64,000 nucleotides of DNA from assembly GCF_900100365.1 (NCBI RefSeq), contig NZ_FNKU01000001.1:124001-188000 (forward strand), read 5' to 3'. Below the pieces are notes generated by a model. The model saw nothing but the letters and a program-made list of their open reading frames with translations, was not told the origin of the DNA and made no database searches. The position numbers and the translations under genes are program-made. Below, in pieces: positions 45,060 to 53,271 of this stretch (position 1 is the stretch's first letter; each line of letters opens with the position of its first letter). The stretch comes from Pseudomonas cannabina. GTDB lineage: Bacteria > Pseudomonadota > Gammaproteobacteria > Pseudomonadales > Pseudomonadaceae.

Positions 45060-45102
45060 GTGACGCAGAGCGTCACGAAATGCACTACCACGCAGAGCGT
45101 GG
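45060..45102. repeat. Pair of short hairpins with a shared core
   Basis: GTGACGCAGAGCGTCAC and CCACGCAGAGCGTGG are two short palindromes with the common core ACGCAGAGCGT. The hairpin at 1745-1765 is related. They lie shortly before the 3' end of the fecR gene. Confidence 0.65.
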
Positions 45103-45185
45103 GAACGATAATCAGCATAGTTTCAGCACCGTATTCCGGGCTTTTCAGAACGTTGATAACGCTACGTGCTTTAGCCTAGGGACAA

Positions 45186-46163
45186 TCAAACCCGCGCCTG
45201 CACGTTCACCCAATAACGGGTAAAGCGCTGCACGCGCACGGGGAGGGCGAGTTCGAGCATGTCGAGGATGCGTTCGCTGTCGGCCAATGGGTAACTGCCG
45301 GAGATCAACAGGCTGGCCACTTTTGCGTCGCAGTGCAGACGCCCGCGCCGATAGCGCCCCAGCTCGGAGAGAAAGTCGGACAGCTTCATGCGCGACGCCA
45401 CCAGCATGCCATCGGCCCACGCGCCACTGCCCGCATCGACCGCCCGCACGTTGTCCCACGCATCGCGACTGAACGTCACCTGCTGGCTCGCTCGTAATAG
45501 CAAGCCCGGCCCGCTTTTGCTGGCCGGGGCGACTTCGATGGCACCGGCGAACACCGCCAGTTGCGTGCGCCCCTCCAGCTGGCGCAGGTTGAAGCGGCTG
45601 GTGCCGGTCGACGCTTTCACTGTGCCTTCGGCGCTCAGCAGGTTCAACGGCCGCTGATCCGCCGAAGCGGTCATGAGCAGTTCGCCTTGCAACAAGCGGA
45701 TCAGCCGCTGCTGCGAATCGAAGCGCACATCCACGGCGCTGGCGGTATTCAGCTGAACCTGACTGCCATCGCTCAACGCCACCTTGCGCTGTTCGCCCAC
45801 GCCGCTGTTGTAATCGGCCAGCAACGGTTGCAGAGCGATCTGCTCGCGCAGGCTCCAGCCCGCCGCCGAGCCCGCGCCCAGCAACAACAAAAGCTTCAGC
45901 GCATGCCGACGGCTGGTGGATTTCGGCGCATTGAGGGTCGCGTGGGCCAGCGGTGAGGACAGTCCACTCAGGCGCTGATTGACCCGTTGCATGTGCGCCC
46001 AGGCCCGCTGATGTTCGGAATTGCCGTTGAGCCACAGCTGCCAGGCCTGCTGTCGGCGGGCGTCGAGCGTGCCTTCCTGCATTTCCAGTAGCCAGTCGAC
46101 CGCTTGCTGCGCCACCGCAGGCGAGATATCGGATCGGTTCAGAGAATCGCTGGTCAGGTTCAT
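45186..46163 (-). CDS. fecR: FecR-type anti-sigma factor (fecA-linked)
   Basis: A 325-residue protein: DUF4880 N-terminus (about residues 10-60; VDWLLEMQEGTLDARRQQAW), one membrane segment (about 88-106; LKLLLLLGAGSAAGWSL), periplasmic FecR domain (KVALSDGSQVQLNTASAVDV, IRLLQGELLMTASAD) and a STN-like C-terminus (LISGSYPLADSERILDMLEL). It couples FecA to the FecI next to it. The ATG overlaps the fecI TGA by 4 bases, which fixes the start. Confidence 0.93.
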   Translation of the reverse strand: MNLTSDSLNRSDISPAVAQQAVDWLLEMQEGTLDARRQQAWQLWLNGNSEHQRAWAHMQRVNQRLSGLSSPLAHATLNAPKSTSRRHALKLLLLLGAGSAAGWSLREQIALQPLLADYNSGVGEQRKVALSDGSQVQLNTASAVDVRFDSQQRLIRLLQGELLMTASADQRPLNLLSAEGTVKASTGTSRFNLRQLEGRTQLAVFAGAIEVAPASKSGPGLLLRASQQVTFSRDAWDNVRAVDAGSGAWADGMLVASRMKLSDFLSELGRYRRGRLHCDAKVASLLISGSYPLADSERILDMLELALPVRVQRFTRYWVNVQARV

Positions 46164-46663
46164 AACGCGAAGTAGCAGCGCAAAGCGGCCTTGCTCAGAT
46201 GGCGCTTGACCGTCGCGATGGAGATGCCCAGCTCGGCGGCGATCTGCCCGTGGCTCAGGCCATCGACCTGCGACATCAGAAACGCGCGCTTGACCGGCGC
46301 GGGCAGGCCGTCCAGCAGCTGATCCAGCTCCACCAGGGTTTCGAGAATGATCGCCCGTTCTTCTTCCGAAGGCGCCACGCTTTCCGGCAGTTCGGACAGC
46401 GCCTGATAGTAGGCGCGCTCCAGATCCTGACGCCGGAAGTGATTGCACAACACGCGCTTGGCGATGGTGGTCAGGAACGCACGCGGTTCGATGATCTGCG
46501 CGGTGTCACGTGCGCTCAGCACTTTGATGAAAGTGTCCTGCGCCAGATCTGCCGCGTTGTGAGGGCAGCCGAGCCTGCGCCGCAACCAGTTCGTCAGCCA
46601 GGCGTTGTGTGCCTGATACAGGCCTTCGACAATGTGATTGGTGGCGGAGTGGGCGATGTGCAT
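46160..46663 (-). CDS. fecI: FecI-type ECF sigma factor (fecA-linked)
   Basis: A 167-residue sigma factor starting MHIAHSATNHIVEGLYQAHN. Sigma-2 (LAQDTFIKVLSARDTAQIIE, FLTTIAKRVLCNHFRRQ) and sigma-4 (LDGLPAPVKRAFLMSQVDGL, HGQIAAELGISIATVKRHL) are complete. A Fur-like site lies about 62 bases upstream. TTG and GTG codons just before the chosen ATG are possible alternative starts, as no strong ribosome binding site is visible. Confidence 0.93.
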   Translation of the reverse strand: MHIAHSATNHIVEGLYQAHNAWLTNWLRRRLGCPHNAADLAQDTFIKVLSARDTAQIIEPRAFLTTIAKRVLCNHFRRQDLERAYYQALSELPESVAPSEEERAIILETLVELDQLLDGLPAPVKRAFLMSQVDGLSHGQIAAELGISIATVKRHLSKAALRCYFAL

Positions 46664-46724
46664 CACGGAGGACAATCCACAGCATTCAATGATGGCGTGG
46701 ATTCTGGCAGACTCTTTTGCGTAT

Positions 46725-46743
46725 GAGAATATTTATCATTAAT
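46725..46743. promoter_or_regulatory. Fur box in the divergent fecI / DUF3649 spacer
   Basis: Read on the minus strand, ATTAATGATAAATATTCTC matches the 19-base Fur consensus in 14 positions. It lies about 62 bases before fecI and about 113 before the DUF3649 gene on the other strand, so one site could repress both. Confidence 0.7.
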
Positions 46744-46855
46744 ATTGCGCTTTATTCGTCTGAACAGAGACGAATGGCTTACAGCGCTGGTGTTTATTGC
46801 GACATCTGTCCCGGCGCACCTGCCCCGTTTTCCTCAATCGGTTGAACATTCCTCG

Positions 46856-47200
46856 ATGGACGCCACCCCCTCAAGCCGCTGTGTGCCGGAAAAACGTGCG
46901 CCGAAAACCGCCAGCAAAGGGCGTGCGATAGCTTATCGGCTAGCCGTTACCTCGCGTGCGCTGGCGGCGATTTTTGCCGGTTACCTGCTGGCGTCGCTGG
47001 TCAGCGTCTGCATCGCGCAGTGGCTGCCGGTTCCGCGCGCCGAAGCGGTGGTGATCGGCATGATGTTTTCGTTTCTGGCTTATCTGGGCGCAGTGCTCTG
47101 GTGTTTCGCATGCCGCAGCGCAGTGCAAGCCTGGGCGGGTGTGCTGGCACCTTGCGCCGTGCTCGGCGCAGCTTGGGCCTGCACTCGGTGGTTTTTGTGA
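46856..47200 (+). CDS. DUF3649-family inner-membrane protein
   Basis: A 114-residue protein starting MDATPSSRCVPEKRAPKTAS. After a basic N-terminus it has three hydrophobic segments (about residues 34-55, 63-80 and 88-107), the family layout. Such proteins are linked to siderophore-iron uptake and reduction operons with PepSY proteins. Its TGA overlaps the GTG of the PepSY gene (GTGA). The upstream in-frame Met (about 37 codons earlier) is less likely because the extension is not family-like. Confidence 0.8.
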   Translation: MDATPSSRCVPEKRAPKTASKGRAIAYRLAVTSRALAAIFAGYLLASLVSVCIAQWLPVPRAEAVVIGMMFSFLAYLGAVLWCFACRSAVQAWAGVLAPCAVLGAAWACTRWFL

Positions 47201-48762
47201 AGGAGGGCTTTCGGCAGGCAATGGCCTGGTTGCACACCTGGGTTGGTCTGCTGTTTGGCTGGCTGCTGTTCGCCATTTTTCTGACCGGCACGCTTTCCTA
47301 TTTCAAGGACGAGATCACCCAGTGGATGCAGCCGGAGATTCCGCTGCGCGCCCTTGACGCCGGTGCCAGTGTGCAACGGGCTCAGGATTACCTGCAAAAC
47401 CATGCCGCCGGGGCGACGCGCTGGTTTATCAGCCTGCCTGACGAACGCACGCCGGGCCTGACGGTGGGCTGGTTGCCGGAGGGCAAGGCCGGGCAGCGCA
47501 ACAACTTCGTGCGCAAACGGCTTGACCCGCAGATCGGCAACGAAGTGCAGGCGCGCGACACGCGGGGCGGTGACTTCTTTTATCGATTCCATTATCAATT
47601 GCAGATGCCGCATCCCTGGGGGCGCTGGCTGGCGACCATCGCCGCCATGGTGATGTTCGTTGCTTTGATCACCGGGATCATCATTCACAAGAAGGTCTTC
47701 AAGGAATTCTTCACCTTCCGCCCGCGCAAGGGGCAGCGCTCATGGCTGGACGGGCATAACGCGTTGGGCGTGCTGGTGCTGCCGTTCCACCTGATGATCA
47801 CTTACAGCAGCCTGGTGATCTTCATGTCGATGGTCATGCCTGCGAGCATTCTGAGCCAGTACGACACGGTTCAGGCGTTCTATCGCGACGCCTACCCGTC
47901 CCCTGGCATGCTCAAACCCGCGGGCCAACCCGCGCCGTTGGTAGCCCTCGCGCCGTTGGTCAACTCGGCGAACGCGAAATGGGACAGCGGCCAAGTCGGT
48001 CGGGTGGTCGTCAATAATCCGGGGGACAGCACAGCGATCGTCCTGCTCACGCGCGACGACAAAGGCAGCATCGTGCCGGACCGTGGCGGGGCGCTGACCT
48101 TCAGTGGTGTCAGCGGTGAGCTACAGAACGAGGTGCCGCAGCGTCCGACGGCTTTATTGATAGCGAGCGGGATGTACGGATTGCACGTTGGCCATTTCGC
48201 CGAACCGCTGTTGCGCTGGCTGTATTTCATCTTTGGTGTTGCCGGGACCGCCATGATCGGCACCGGGCTGGTGATGTGGCTGGGCAAGCGTCAGCTCAAA
48301 CACACCAAAACCGGTGTGCTGCCGCTGGAGTTGCGTTTGGTGGAAGTGCTGAACATCGCCAGCATGTCGGGGCTGATGATCGCTGTGGCGGGCTTCTTCT
48401 GGGCCAACCGTTTGCTGCCCTCGGGTTTCTCCGGGCGCGCCGACTGGGAAATCAGCGTGTTTTTCATACTCTGGGCCTTGTCAGTCGTGCATGCGCTGAT
48501 GCGCAAAGGGCGTAATGCATGGCAAGAACAACTGGGGCTGGGCGCGCTGCTGTTTGCCGGGCTGCCGCTGCTCGATCTGCTGACCAGCGGCCGCTATCTG
48601 CTCGATTCGCTGTCGGCAGGCAGCTGGGTGCTGACCGCCTTTGACCTGACAGCGCTGGTCACTGGCGTGTTTCTTGGCTGGGCGGCGCTGAAATTCAAGG
48701 CTGTACCTGTCGCCAAAACAGCCCGCGTTGCCGTGCAGGCCACACCTCAGGAGACTCACTGA
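47197..48762 (+). CDS. PepSY-associated TM helix protein (siderophore-iron reductase-like)
   Basis: A 521-residue protein with about seven hydrophobic segments. The GTG start gives VKEGFRQAMAWLHTWVGLLF, which fits the conserved family N-terminus, and GTG overlaps the preceding stop by 4 bases. An ATG at 47221 with AGGAGG further upstream is the alternative. The protein has the His-containing helices (AWLHTWVG, RFHYQLQMPHPWGRW, FHLMITYSS) typical of the group that holds heme or acts as inner-membrane iron reductase, such as FpvG of the pyoverdine system. Here it probably releases iron from a ferric chelate taken up by one of the adjacent receptors. Confidence 0.85.
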   Translation: MKEGFRQAMAWLHTWVGLLFGWLLFAIFLTGTLSYFKDEITQWMQPEIPLRALDAGASVQRAQDYLQNHAAGATRWFISLPDERTPGLTVGWLPEGKAGQRNNFVRKRLDPQIGNEVQARDTRGGDFFYRFHYQLQMPHPWGRWLATIAAMVMFVALITGIIIHKKVFKEFFTFRPRKGQRSWLDGHNALGVLVLPFHLMITYSSLVIFMSMVMPASILSQYDTVQAFYRDAYPSPGMLKPAGQPAPLVALAPLVNSANAKWDSGQVGRVVVNNPGDSTAIVLLTRDDKGSIVPDRGGALTFSGVSGELQNEVPQRPTALLIASGMYGLHVGHFAEPLLRWLYFIFGVAGTAMIGTGLVMWLGKRQLKHTKTGVLPLELRLVEVLNIASMSGLMIAVAGFFWANRLLPSGFSGRADWEISVFFILWALSVVHALMRKGRNAWQEQLGLGALLFAGLPLLDLLTSGRYLLDSLSAGSWVLTAFDLTALVTGVFLGWAALKFKAVPVAKTARVAVQATPQETH

Positions 48763-49094
48763 TGCTGTTGGCAGCCTTGCTGTGTTACGTAGGCTTCACC
48801 TGCCTGTGTCTGTCGATGGCGCGCCATTACAGCGAGCTGCTCAAAGGCCCGCTGACCGGGCGTCGTCGCCGTGTGCTCAAACTGATCGGCTGGAGCGCAT
48901 TGGCGCTGTCGTCATGGGCGGCGGTGGATGCCGACGGCTGGATGATGGGGCCGGTGCACTGGTTTGCCGTATTGATGAGCAGCGTGCTGTTGCTGGTTGC
49001 GCTGCTGGCTTTTCGTCCGCGCTGGGTGCTGATGCTGGCAGGGTGCGGCGTGCTGCTCACTCCGCTGGCAGCCTTGAGTCAATCATTGGCCTAG
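48762..49094 (+). CDS. DUF3325-family inner-membrane protein
   Basis: A 110-residue protein with three or four hydrophobic segments (MLLAALLCYVGFTCLCLSMA and others), starting with ATG that overlaps the PepSY stop (TGATG). DUF3325 proteins accompany DUF3649 and PepSY proteins in iron-uptake operons. The 3' end overlaps the convergent araC-type gene by 12 bases. Function unknown; a helper of the PepSY protein is likely. Confidence 0.83.
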   Translation: MLLAALLCYVGFTCLCLSMARHYSELLKGPLTGRRRRVLKLIGWSALALSSWAAVDADGWMMGPVHWFAVLMSSVLLLVALLAFRPRWVLMLAGCGVLLTPLAALSQSLA

Positions 49095-49958
49095 CGCCAA
49101 ACGGTACTCGCCAGGCGTAGCCCCCACCGCCTGGCGAAACCGGTTGCTGAAGTGACTTGCGCTGGCAAAGCCGCAGGCCAGGGCAATCTCACCGAGCGAC
49201 GTTGCGGTCTGGCGCAGCAATCGGCGGGCTTTGTCGATGCGTCGTGCCAACAGGTATTGATGCGGCGGCAGTCCGAAGCTTTCGCGGAACATGCGTGCGA
49301 AGTGGTATTCCGACAGCGCACACAGCCCCGCCAGTTGGCCAAGGCTCAGCGGGTCGGCGAGGTGCATTTCGATGAAGTCCACCAGATGACGCCGCAAGTG
49401 CGGCGCCAGTCCGCCTTTCAGGCGTAAACCCTCGCGCAACCCTGCCTGGCTGAGCAGCGCATGGCTGACCATCTCGTGCGCCAGGCTGCTGGTCAGCAGG
49501 CGCTCGCCGGGCTCGGCCCAGTTCAGGCGGATCAACTGCTGGAAGCGGGTCGCTTGTGCGTGGTCTTCCAGGAAGGTGTTTTCATGCAGTTGCATCGCGC
49601 GCGGCTCGCGATCCAGCAGCGTGATGCAGCCCAGCGCAAAGTGTTGCGGGCTGAAATACAAATGCGCCAGACGGATCTCGCCATTCACCACCCAGGCCGA
49701 TTCGTGGCCTGCGGGCAGTATGCAAAGCTTGCCCGGCGCGCCTTTTCGATCCGGCTGACCGCGCCGAAACGTACCGGTGCCGTCTGCGATGTAGCACGAT
49801 AAGGTGTGGTGAGTGGGCGCGTGATATTCCTGCGAGTCATGCCGATTGTTCCACTGCGCCGCCACCAACCCGTCGCCCAGCGGCGCGCTCTGCTCCAGAC
49901 GGGCGTGCGGTGAGCTGTTCAAAGCCTGGAAGACCTGGATGGATTCAATGGCTGGCAT
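49083..49958 (-). CDS. AraC-family transcriptional regulator
   Basis: A 291-residue regulator with an N-terminal cupin-like sensor (about residues 1-165; APTHHTLSCYIADGTGTFRR) and two C-terminal helix-turn-helix units (about 185-285; LSLGQLAGLCALSEYHFARM, TSLGEIALACGFASASHFSN and FRQAVGATPGEYR). It is divergent from an EamA-type exporter gene, a common regulator/transporter pairing. The inducer is not known. ATG beginning MPAIESIQV is used. Confidence 0.92.
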   Translation of the reverse strand: MPAIESIQVFQALNSSPHARLEQSAPLGDGLVAAQWNNRHDSQEYHAPTHHTLSCYIADGTGTFRRGQPDRKGAPGKLCILPAGHESAWVVNGEIRLAHLYFSPQHFALGCITLLDREPRAMQLHENTFLEDHAQATRFQQLIRLNWAEPGERLLTSSLAHEMVSHALLSQAGLREGLRLKGGLAPHLRRHLVDFIEMHLADPLSLGQLAGLCALSEYHFARMFRESFGLPPHQYLLARRIDKARRLLRQTATSLGEIALACGFASASHFSNRFRQAVGATPGEYRLALGQ

Positions 49959-50093
49959 GGCGATTCCTCTAGGCTTCGTATCCTACCCGCAGCCTGTGCC
50001 GCTGCCATTAGCTGTTCAATCAAAAGCGCAAGATTATGCAAACGGGTTGCGCACAGGACGCAGCAGACTGATGGCTCATTGAGGAGCCGCGCT

Positions 50094-50996
50094 ATGAACA
50101 TCTCGCTTTATCTGCTAACCGTGCTGATCTGGGGCACGACCTGGATCGCCCTGAAACTTCAACTCGGCGACGTCGCCATTCCGGTCTCCATCGTCTATCG
50201 CTTCGCACTGGCGGCCTTGGTGCTGTTTGCGTTTTTGCTGCTGAGCAAACGTCTGCAACCGGTCAACCGCCGCGGCCAGCTGATCTGTCTGGCGCAAGGC
50301 GTGTGCCTGTTCTGCGTCAACTTCATGTGCTTCTACACCGCCAGCCAATGGATACCCAGCGGTCTGATCGCCGTGGTGTTCTCGACCTCGACGTTGTGGA
50401 ATGCGCTGAATGCGCGGGTGTTCTTTCGCCAGAAAATCGCTGGCAACGTCCTGGCGGGCGGTGCGTTGGGCCTGTTGGGGCTGACGTGTCTGTTCTGGCC
50501 CGAACTGTCCGGGCACAGTGCCAGCCATGAAACCCTGCTCGGCCTGGGTCTTGCACTGCTCGGCACGCTGTGTTTCTCGGCGGGCAACATGCTGTCGAGC
50601 CTGCAACAGAAAGCCGGTCTGCGTCCGCTGACCACCAATGCCTGGGGCATGTTCTACGGCGCGAGCATTCTTGGCATTTACTGCGTGCTCAGCGGTACAC
50701 CCTTCACGTTTGAGTGGAACACTCGTTACGTCGGCTCGCTGTTTTATCTGGTGATCCCCGGCTCGGTGATCGCCTTTACCGCCTACCTGACCTTGGTCGG
50801 ACGCATGGGCCCGGAGCGCGCAGCGTATTGCACGGTGCTGTTCCCGATTGTGGCGCTGAACATCTCGACGTGGCTTGAGGGCTACCAGTGGACCCTGGCC
50901 GCTTTGCTGGGGCTTATACTGGTGATGGCGGGTAATGTGCTGGTGTTCAGAAAAGTCAGGCCGGTTGCCGTTGCGGTCGGTGCCAGGCTGGCTTGA
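50094..50996 (+). CDS. EamA/DMT-family exporter
   Basis: A 300-residue protein with about ten hydrophobic segments and the duplicated EamA layout: LYLLTVLIWGTTWIALKLQL at the start and WGMFYGASILGIYCVLSG in the second half. The group exports small metabolites such as amino acids or purines; the substrate is not readable. GAGGAG stands 8 bases before the ATG (MNISLYLL), which supports this start over an earlier in-frame Met. Confidence 0.92.
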   Translation: MNISLYLLTVLIWGTTWIALKLQLGDVAIPVSIVYRFALAALVLFAFLLLSKRLQPVNRRGQLICLAQGVCLFCVNFMCFYTASQWIPSGLIAVVFSTSTLWNALNARVFFRQKIAGNVLAGGALGLLGLTCLFWPELSGHSASHETLLGLGLALLGTLCFSAGNMLSSLQQKAGLRPLTTNAWGMFYGASILGIYCVLSGTPFTFEWNTRYVGSLFYLVIPGSVIAFTAYLTLVGRMGPERAAYCTVLFPIVALNISTWLEGYQWTLAALLGLILVMAGNVLVFRKVRPVAVAVGARLA

Positions 50997-51046
50997 GCCA
51001 ATGTCGATCGTTCCTCATACAAGGAACGATCGATAGCGGTATGACC

Positions 51047-52021
51047 TCAGCCCTTCCACACCTGCGGATTGACCAGATCCTGCGGACGCTCGCCCAGCAG
51101 TGCACTGCGCAGGTTGTTGACGGCGCGGTCGGCCATGGCCTGACGGGTTTCGGTGGTCGCTGAGCCGACGTGGGGTAGGGTGACGGCGTTCTTGAGCTGG
51201 AACAGTGGCGATTCGCTCAACGGTTCTTTTTCATAGACGTCCAGGCCGGCACCGCGAATAGTGCCGTTCTGTAAGGCTTCGATCAGTGCGGGTTCGTCGA
51301 CGATCGGGCCACGCGCGATGTTGATCAGGATGGCGCCGGGCTTCATCAGGCTCAACTCGCGACGGCCGATCAGGTGTCTGGTCTTTTCGCTCAACGGCAC
51401 CACCAAGCAAACAAAATCCGCTTCGGCCAACAGTTGATCCAGGCTGCGAAACTGCGCGCCCAGTTCCTGTTCCAGTTCAGTCTTGCGGCTGTTGCCGCTG
51501 TACAGGATCGGCATGTTGAAGCCCAGACGACCGCGTCGCGCAATCGCTGCGCCGATATTGCCCATGCCGACGATGCCCAGCGTCTTGCCATACACATCGG
51601 TACCGAAATGTGGCGCTTCGATGCTGCGGGTCCACTGCCCGGCCTTGGTGAAAGCGTCCAGTTCGGCAACGCGGCGGGCGCAGCTCATGATCAGGGTGAA
51701 ACCCAGGTCAGCGGTGGTCTCAGTCAACACGTCCGGGGTGTTGGTCAGCAGAATGCCGCGCTCGCTGAGGTAGCCGACGTCGTAGTTGTCGTAGCCCACC
51801 GAGATGCTGGACACCACTTCCAGTTTCGCCGCGTTCTGCAATTGTTCGCGACCCAGTTTGCGGCCCGCTCCGATCAGCCCGTGGGACTCGGGCAGCGCTT
51901 CTGCGAACTGGGCGTTGATGTCGCCCTTCTTCGGGTCAGGCACGATCACGTTGAAGTCTTGCGACAGACGCTCAGCCATTTCAGGGGAAACACGGCTGAA
52001 GGCGAGTACGGTTTTTTTCAT
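51047..52021 (-). CDS. D-2-hydroxyacid dehydrogenase (glyoxylate/2-ketogluconate reductase type)
   Basis: A 324-residue enzyme. The Rossmann motif is GIVGMGNIGAAIARR, and the catalytic Arg, Glu and His lie in NIARGPIVDE, DVYEKEPLSE and TLPHVGSAT. It reduces 2-oxoacids such as glyoxylate, hydroxypyruvate or 2-ketogluconate with NAD(P)H. The ATG giving MKKTVLAFSRVS is used. A LysR gene lies 87 bases upstream in the same direction and may control it. Confidence 0.92.
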   Translation of the reverse strand: MKKTVLAFSRVSPEMAERLSQDFNVIVPDPKKGDINAQFAEALPESHGLIGAGRKLGREQLQNAAKLEVVSSISVGYDNYDVGYLSERGILLTNTPDVLTETTADLGFTLIMSCARRVAELDAFTKAGQWTRSIEAPHFGTDVYGKTLGIVGMGNIGAAIARRGRLGFNMPILYSGNSRKTELEQELGAQFRSLDQLLAEADFVCLVVPLSEKTRHLIGRRELSLMKPGAILINIARGPIVDEPALIEALQNGTIRGAGLDVYEKEPLSESPLFQLKNAVTLPHVGSATTETRQAMADRAVNNLRSALLGERPQDLVNPQVWKG

Positions 52022-52108
52022 CGGGCAGTCACTCTTGAGCGATTGAATGAGTAGCACGCTAACATTCCTGTCCGCTCTTGGGCAGCCGCTTTTTGCAGTT
52101 GTACGATG

Positions 52109-53056
52109 TCAGCAGGACGCCTTGAGTGCCTGCACGTGCAAGTCGGCTTCATCGGCGGCGAGGATTTCCGGCAGCGAGCCGCGCAGGTATTCGACCCAGG
52201 TCCTAATCTTTGCGTCCAGGTACTGGCGCGACGGGTAGATGGCGTACAGGTTCAGCTCCTGCGAACGATAGTCGGACAGCACGCGTACCAGCGTGCCGTT
52301 GCGCAAGCCTTCGATGGCCGAGTAGATCGGCAGGATGCCCACGCCCATGCCGCTGGAAATCGCGGTTTTCATCGCGTCCGCAGAATTGACTAGCAATGGC
52401 GAGCTGTTGATGGTGACCATCTCCTGGCCATCCGGACCGTCGAACAGCCACTTCTCCAGTGGGAACACCGGGCTCACCAGGCGCAGACACGCGTGGTTCA
52501 AAAGGTCTGCGGGCTTGTGCGCCATGCCGAAGGTTTTGACGTACTCGGGAGACGCACAGACGATGCTGTAAGTGATGCCCAGCCGTTGCGACACAAAACC
52601 CGAGTCGGCCAGTTCGCTGGCCAGCACGATCGACACGTCGAAACCTTCCTCGAGCAAGTCCGGCACCCGATGAGTCATGGTCAGGTCGAACGCCACGTCA
52701 GGATGATTGCGTCGATAGCGGGCGATGGCATCGATCACGTAATGCTGGCCGACGCCGGGCATCGAATGCACCTTGAGCTGTCCGGCCGGGCGCGCGTGGG
52801 CGTCGCTGGCTTCGGCCTCGGCCTCTTCCACCGACGCGAGAATCTGTTCGCAACGCAGCAGGTAGCGTTTGCCCGCTTCAGTGAGTGCGATGCGGCGGGT
52901 GGTGCGGTTGAGCAAACGGGTCTGCAAGTGCGCTTCCAGGTTGGAGACAGCGCGCGAGACGTTGGCCGTTGTGGTGTCCAGCACGGCAGCGGCAGCGGTA
53001 AAGCTGCCCGCTTGCGCCACACAACTGAAGGCACGCATGTTTTGCAGGGTGTCCAT
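52109..53056 (-). CDS. LysR-family transcriptional regulator
   Basis: A 315-residue regulator with the N-terminal winged helix (MDTLQNMRAFSCVAQAGSFT, ANVSRAVSNLEAHLQTRLLN) and the C-terminal effector domain (about 90-290). It belongs to the large CrgA-like group. It is divergent from the efflux operon at 53272 and in line with the hydroxyacid dehydrogenase gene, so either may be its target. The 5' leader holds tandem 16-base repeats. Confidence 0.92.
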   Translation of the reverse strand: MDTLQNMRAFSCVAQAGSFTAAAAVLDTTTANVSRAVSNLEAHLQTRLLNRTTRRIALTEAGKRYLLRCEQILASVEEAEAEASDAHARPAGQLKVHSMPGVGQHYVIDAIARYRRNHPDVAFDLTMTHRVPDLLEEGFDVSIVLASELADSGFVSQRLGITYSIVCASPEYVKTFGMAHKPADLLNHACLRLVSPVFPLEKWLFDGPDGQEMVTINSSPLLVNSADAMKTAISSGMGVGILPIYSAIEGLRNGTLVRVLSDYRSQELNLYAIYPSRQYLDAKIRTWVEYLRGSLPEILAADEADLHVQALKASC

Positions 53057-53059
53057 GGG

Positions 53060-53107
53060 TACTTCTCTGAGTGGTTACTTCTCTGAATGGGGACTTCGCC
53101 GGGTGAT
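53060..53107. repeat. Tandem 16-base repeats in front of the LysR gene
   Basis: TACTTCTCTGAGTGGT is followed directly by TACTTCTCTGAATGGG and a weaker third unit GACTTCGCCGGGTGAT. They begin four bases before the LysR start codon and could form an operator or be a replication slippage product. Confidence 0.6.
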
Positions 53108-53271
53108 GGCAAATTGTGACATGAAGTAACGGGGGCATGTCAGCCAGACCAAAGCATTATCGCCATTTCGGTAACAAAGATTCACACAACTCCCTGCTTA
53201 TCGCCGCGCAGAGCGCCGCCTAGAATCGCCGCCAACGCTCGTGTATCACCTCCGTTCGGGAATTTTTCGCT

